This document shows, one piece after another, positions 6,189-7,647 of a stretch of 7,647 nt of DNA. Origin of the DNA: an uncultured Clostridia bacterium (GTDB taxonomy: Bacteria > Bacillota_I > Bacilli_A > RF39 > UBA660); assembly GCA_948433815.1 (NCBI GenBank), contig CAOJDZ010000026.1:1-7647 (forward strand), given 5' to 3'. Every line of letters starts with the position of its first letter. Position 1 is the first letter of the stretch. The notes below the pieces were generated by a model. That model saw only the letters and a list, made by a program, of their open reading frames with translations, did no database searches and had not been told where the DNA came from. The position numbers and the translations under genes were made by a program.

Positions 6189-7042
6189 AAAAGTTATTGA
6201 TTATTTTTTTAAGTTTATTTTTATTGACAGGGTGTTTGGGGAATAAGGATGAATTAGATATTAAGACATATGCTACACTTTATCCTATTGAGTTTGCGAC
6301 AAAGTATATGTATTCTGATTTTAGTAATATAAGTAATATTTATCCTAGTGGGGTTGATATTAATACTTATGAACTTACAGATAAGCAGAAAGATATTTTT
6401 TCTAACGGAGATGTATTTATTTATGCAGGTGTTACTAATGAGGTTAATTTAGCGGTTACTTTTTTAAACTCTAATTCTGACTTAAGAATTATAGATGCGA
6501 CTAAGGGTGTTAATTATTCAGTTGGTGTTGAAGAACTTTGGTTAGATCCATCAAACTATTTAATGATAGCTAGAAATATTAAAAGCACTTTAAAGGATTA
6601 TGAAAAAAATATATATAATCAGGAAAAGATAGAAAAACTATATAATGATTTGAAGATTAAAATTAGTGAACTTGATGTTGATTTGACTATGATGGGTAAA
6701 AATGCTTCTAGACATACTATTTTAGTTACAGATGACGCATTTGGTTATTTAACAAAATACAATATTAATATTGTTTCATTAGATCCTAATAATTCAAATG
6801 TTACAAAATCTTATAATGATGCTAGAAAGTTAATTTCTTCAGGAGATATTAAGTATGTTTATACTATGAAAGGTAAACCTATTACAGAAGACATGGAAAA
6901 TTTTATTTCTTCTAATAATTTAGAAAAACTTGAAATTGATACTATGTATACTTTAACTGACGAGCAAAGAAAAAATGGTGTTGGTTATTTGGATATAATG
7001 AATGAAAATATTACGAAATTTAAAACAGAACTGTTTAGATAA
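6185..7042 (+). CDS. TroA/ZnuA-fold substrate-binding lipoprotein with altered metal site
   Basis: The 285-aa product has a type II signal peptide with lipobox LTGC, lipidated at Cys17. The rest follows the cluster A-I (zinc/manganese) binding protein of ABC importers: ATLYPIEFATKYM at 30-42, IYPSGVDINTYELT at 52-65, VEELWLDPSNYLMIARNI at 115-132, a long connecting helix at about 133-170, TDDAFGYLTKYNI at 182-194, and the terminal GYLDIMNENITKF at 267-279. In zinc-binding members (AdcA/ZnuA type) the ligands are three His and one Glu/Asp. Aligned by eye, the four positions here are Asn60, Glu117, Asp183 and Tyr255, and the only His in the protein (177) is elsewhere. It either binds another ion or ligand or has lost metal binding. 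No permease or ATPase gene is next to it; it is coupled to yidD and ends in its own terminator. Family membership is secure, the ligand unknown. A gene symbol would be misleading. Confidence 0.88.
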   Translation: MKKLLIIFLSLFLLTGCLGNKDELDIKTYATLYPIEFATKYMYSDFSNISNIYPSGVDINTYELTDKQKDIFSNGDVFIYAGVTNEVNLAVTFLNSNSDLRIIDATKGVNYSVGVEELWLDPSNYLMIARNIKSTLKDYEKNIYNQEKIEKLYNDLKIKISELDVDLTMMGKNASRHTILVTDDAFGYLTKYNINIVSLDPNNSNVTKSYNDARKLISSGDIKYVYTMKGKPITEDMENFISSNNLEKLEIDTMYTLTDEQRKNGVGYLDIMNENITKFKTELFR

Positions 7043-7055
7043 GTTCTGTTTTTTT
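7022..7055. terminator. Hairpin terminator, partly inside the 3' end of the TroA-like gene
   Basis: The arms at 7022-7032 and 7042-7052 pair perfectly over 11 bp around a 9-base loop, and the T-run at 7049-7055 follows on the plus strand. The left arm lies in the last codons, and the stop codon TAA (7040-7042) sits at the loop. The mirrored A-run makes weaker termination possible for the convergent gene that ends at 7060. Confidence 0.8.
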
Positions 7056-7059
7056 GTTA

Positions 7060-7557
7060 TTAGAATTTTGCTTTTTTTACTTCTTCCATAAAGTCTTCGT
7101 AAGGTATCTTTTCAACTTCGGCCATTCCTTTTATTTCTCCCATTAAGTCATAATAAACTTCTCTTTCATCAGGAGTCATGTTATCTATTATGCTATGCTG
7201 TATTTGCAATGAAGCGGCTTTTTTTACAAGTTCTCTTTTAACATCCATTTTAGAACTATCCCAAGATGCTTTTATTTCTCTTAATGTGTCTAAAAGTGTT
7301 TCTTGCGGGGATTTTGCCCTTTCTATTTCTAATTTTTTATTATAATTTTCTATAAGTTTACTTAAAGTTTGCCATTTCTCATTAGCTTCTTTTTGCTCTT
7401 CACTAGTTAATCCTAAAGTTGGTGCTACTGAAGAGAGACTATTAAATCTAGCTAACATCTCTTTGGTTTTTTCATCCTGCATAAATCCACTAGGGTTTGC
7501 TCTCATCATTCTTTCCATGTGATTTAATAAAAATAATAATTCTTCTTTTTCACTCAT
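7060..7557 (-). CDS. Helical cytoplasmic protein of unknown function, downstream of ruvB
   Basis: I do not recognise this 165-aa protein. It has no signal peptide, membrane segment or cysteine. It is rich in Glu, Lys, Leu and Met, and reads as successive amphipathic helices: about 1-20, 28-40, 52-80 (mostly charged, possible short coiled coil), 84-127, 129-147 and 152-165. Two loop-then-helix starts look alike, TSEEQKE at 51-57 and TPDEREV at 128-134. ATG 7557-7555 is supported by AAGGAG at 7570-7565, which overlaps the ruvB stop; the gene is thus probably translated with ruvB. It might serve as an accessory to recombination or simply be carried along, and nothing in the sequence decides this. 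The gene call rests on the full-length frame, the ribosome binding site, the operon position and the terminator after it. Confidence 0.8.
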   Translation of the reverse strand: MSEKEELLFLLNHMERMMRANPSGFMQDEKTKEMLARFNSLSSVAPTLGLTSEEQKEANEKWQTLSKLIENYNKKLEIERAKSPQETLLDTLREIKASWDSSKMDVKRELVKKAASLQIQHSIIDNMTPDEREVYYDLMGEIKGMAEVEKIPYEDFMEEVKKAKF

Positions 7558-7564
7558 ATTAATT

Positions 7565-7570
7565 CTCCTT
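7565..7570 (-). promoter_or_regulatory. Ribosome binding site of the 165-aa gene, overlapping the ruvB stop
   Basis: AAGGAG reads from 7570 to 7565 and the ruvB stop TAA occupies 7571-7569, the same TAAGGAG arrangement as at rnc/smc. It supports coupled translation and sets the downstream start. Confidence 0.8.
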
Positions 7571-7647
7571 ATTTTTCGATTCCTAAATATTCATAAGTTT
7601 TATCAGTTACTTGTCTTCCTCTTGTTGTTCTTTTAATAAATCCTTCT
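7569..7647 (-). CDS. ruvB: Holliday junction branch migration helicase RuvB, last 25 residues (cut by the right edge)
   Basis: RuvB is the AAA+ motor that, with RuvA, drives branch migration of Holliday junctions in recombination and repair. Only the C-terminal end is in the window: GFIKRTTRGRQVT followed by a helix KTYEYLG and the final IEK. This matches the winged-helix end of RuvB, where GFIQRTPRGR and a following AYEHLG-like helix are highly conserved. The ATPase domain lies beyond the edge. An unknown 165-aa gene follows 11 bp after its stop. With only 25 residues the call rests on this one motif, but it is distinctive. Confidence 0.85.
   Translation of the reverse strand, partial: EGFIKRTTRGRQVTDKTYEYLGIEK

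Overview
The window is AT-rich DNA (mostly A/T at third codon positions and between genes). It carries strong Gram-positive Shine-Dalgarno sites, sigma-A-like promoters and two lipobox lipoproteins. UGA is used as a stop (yidD) and Trp is encoded by UGG, so the code is standard. The Smc is short (980 aa), close to the size I remember for mycoplasma Smc proteins. Together this suggests a low-GC Firmicutes or Mycoplasmatota-like bacterium with the standard code, perhaps an uncultured gut Bacilli lineage; that placement is an inference.

Layout, left to right. (1) The 5' part of dxs (isoprenoid precursor synthesis) runs off the left edge on the minus strand. It is divergent from a plus-strand acidic lipoprotein, and the two -35 boxes stand back to back in a perfect 8-bp inverted repeat. 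(2) A bidirectional terminator separates the lipoprotein from a convergent minus-strand cluster, rnc - smc - WG-repeat-like protein, read from right to left. rnc and smc are tightly coupled; the third gene also has a good promoter of its own across the smc stop codon. (3) Divergent from rnc is a plus-strand pair, yidD and a TroA/ZnuA-fold substrate-binding lipoprotein, overlapping by 4 bp. (4) A second hairpin terminator separates these from a convergent minus-strand pair: the 3' end of ruvB, cut by the right edge, and an unrecognised 165-aa helical protein.

Most genes are housekeeping: chromosome organisation (smc), RNA processing (rnc), membrane protein insertion (yidD), Holliday junction migration (ruvB) and isoprenoid synthesis (dxs). 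Four genes are less ordinary: the acidic lipoprotein, the WG-like protein attached to rnc-smc, the binding protein in which the usual metal ligands all appear replaced, and the ruvB-linked helical protein. I see no mobile element, CRISPR array, tRNA or rRNA, and no gene-free stretch longer than about 120 bp. The strongest lead for something undescribed is the binding protein with a rebuilt ligand site, coupled to yidD without a visible transporter.
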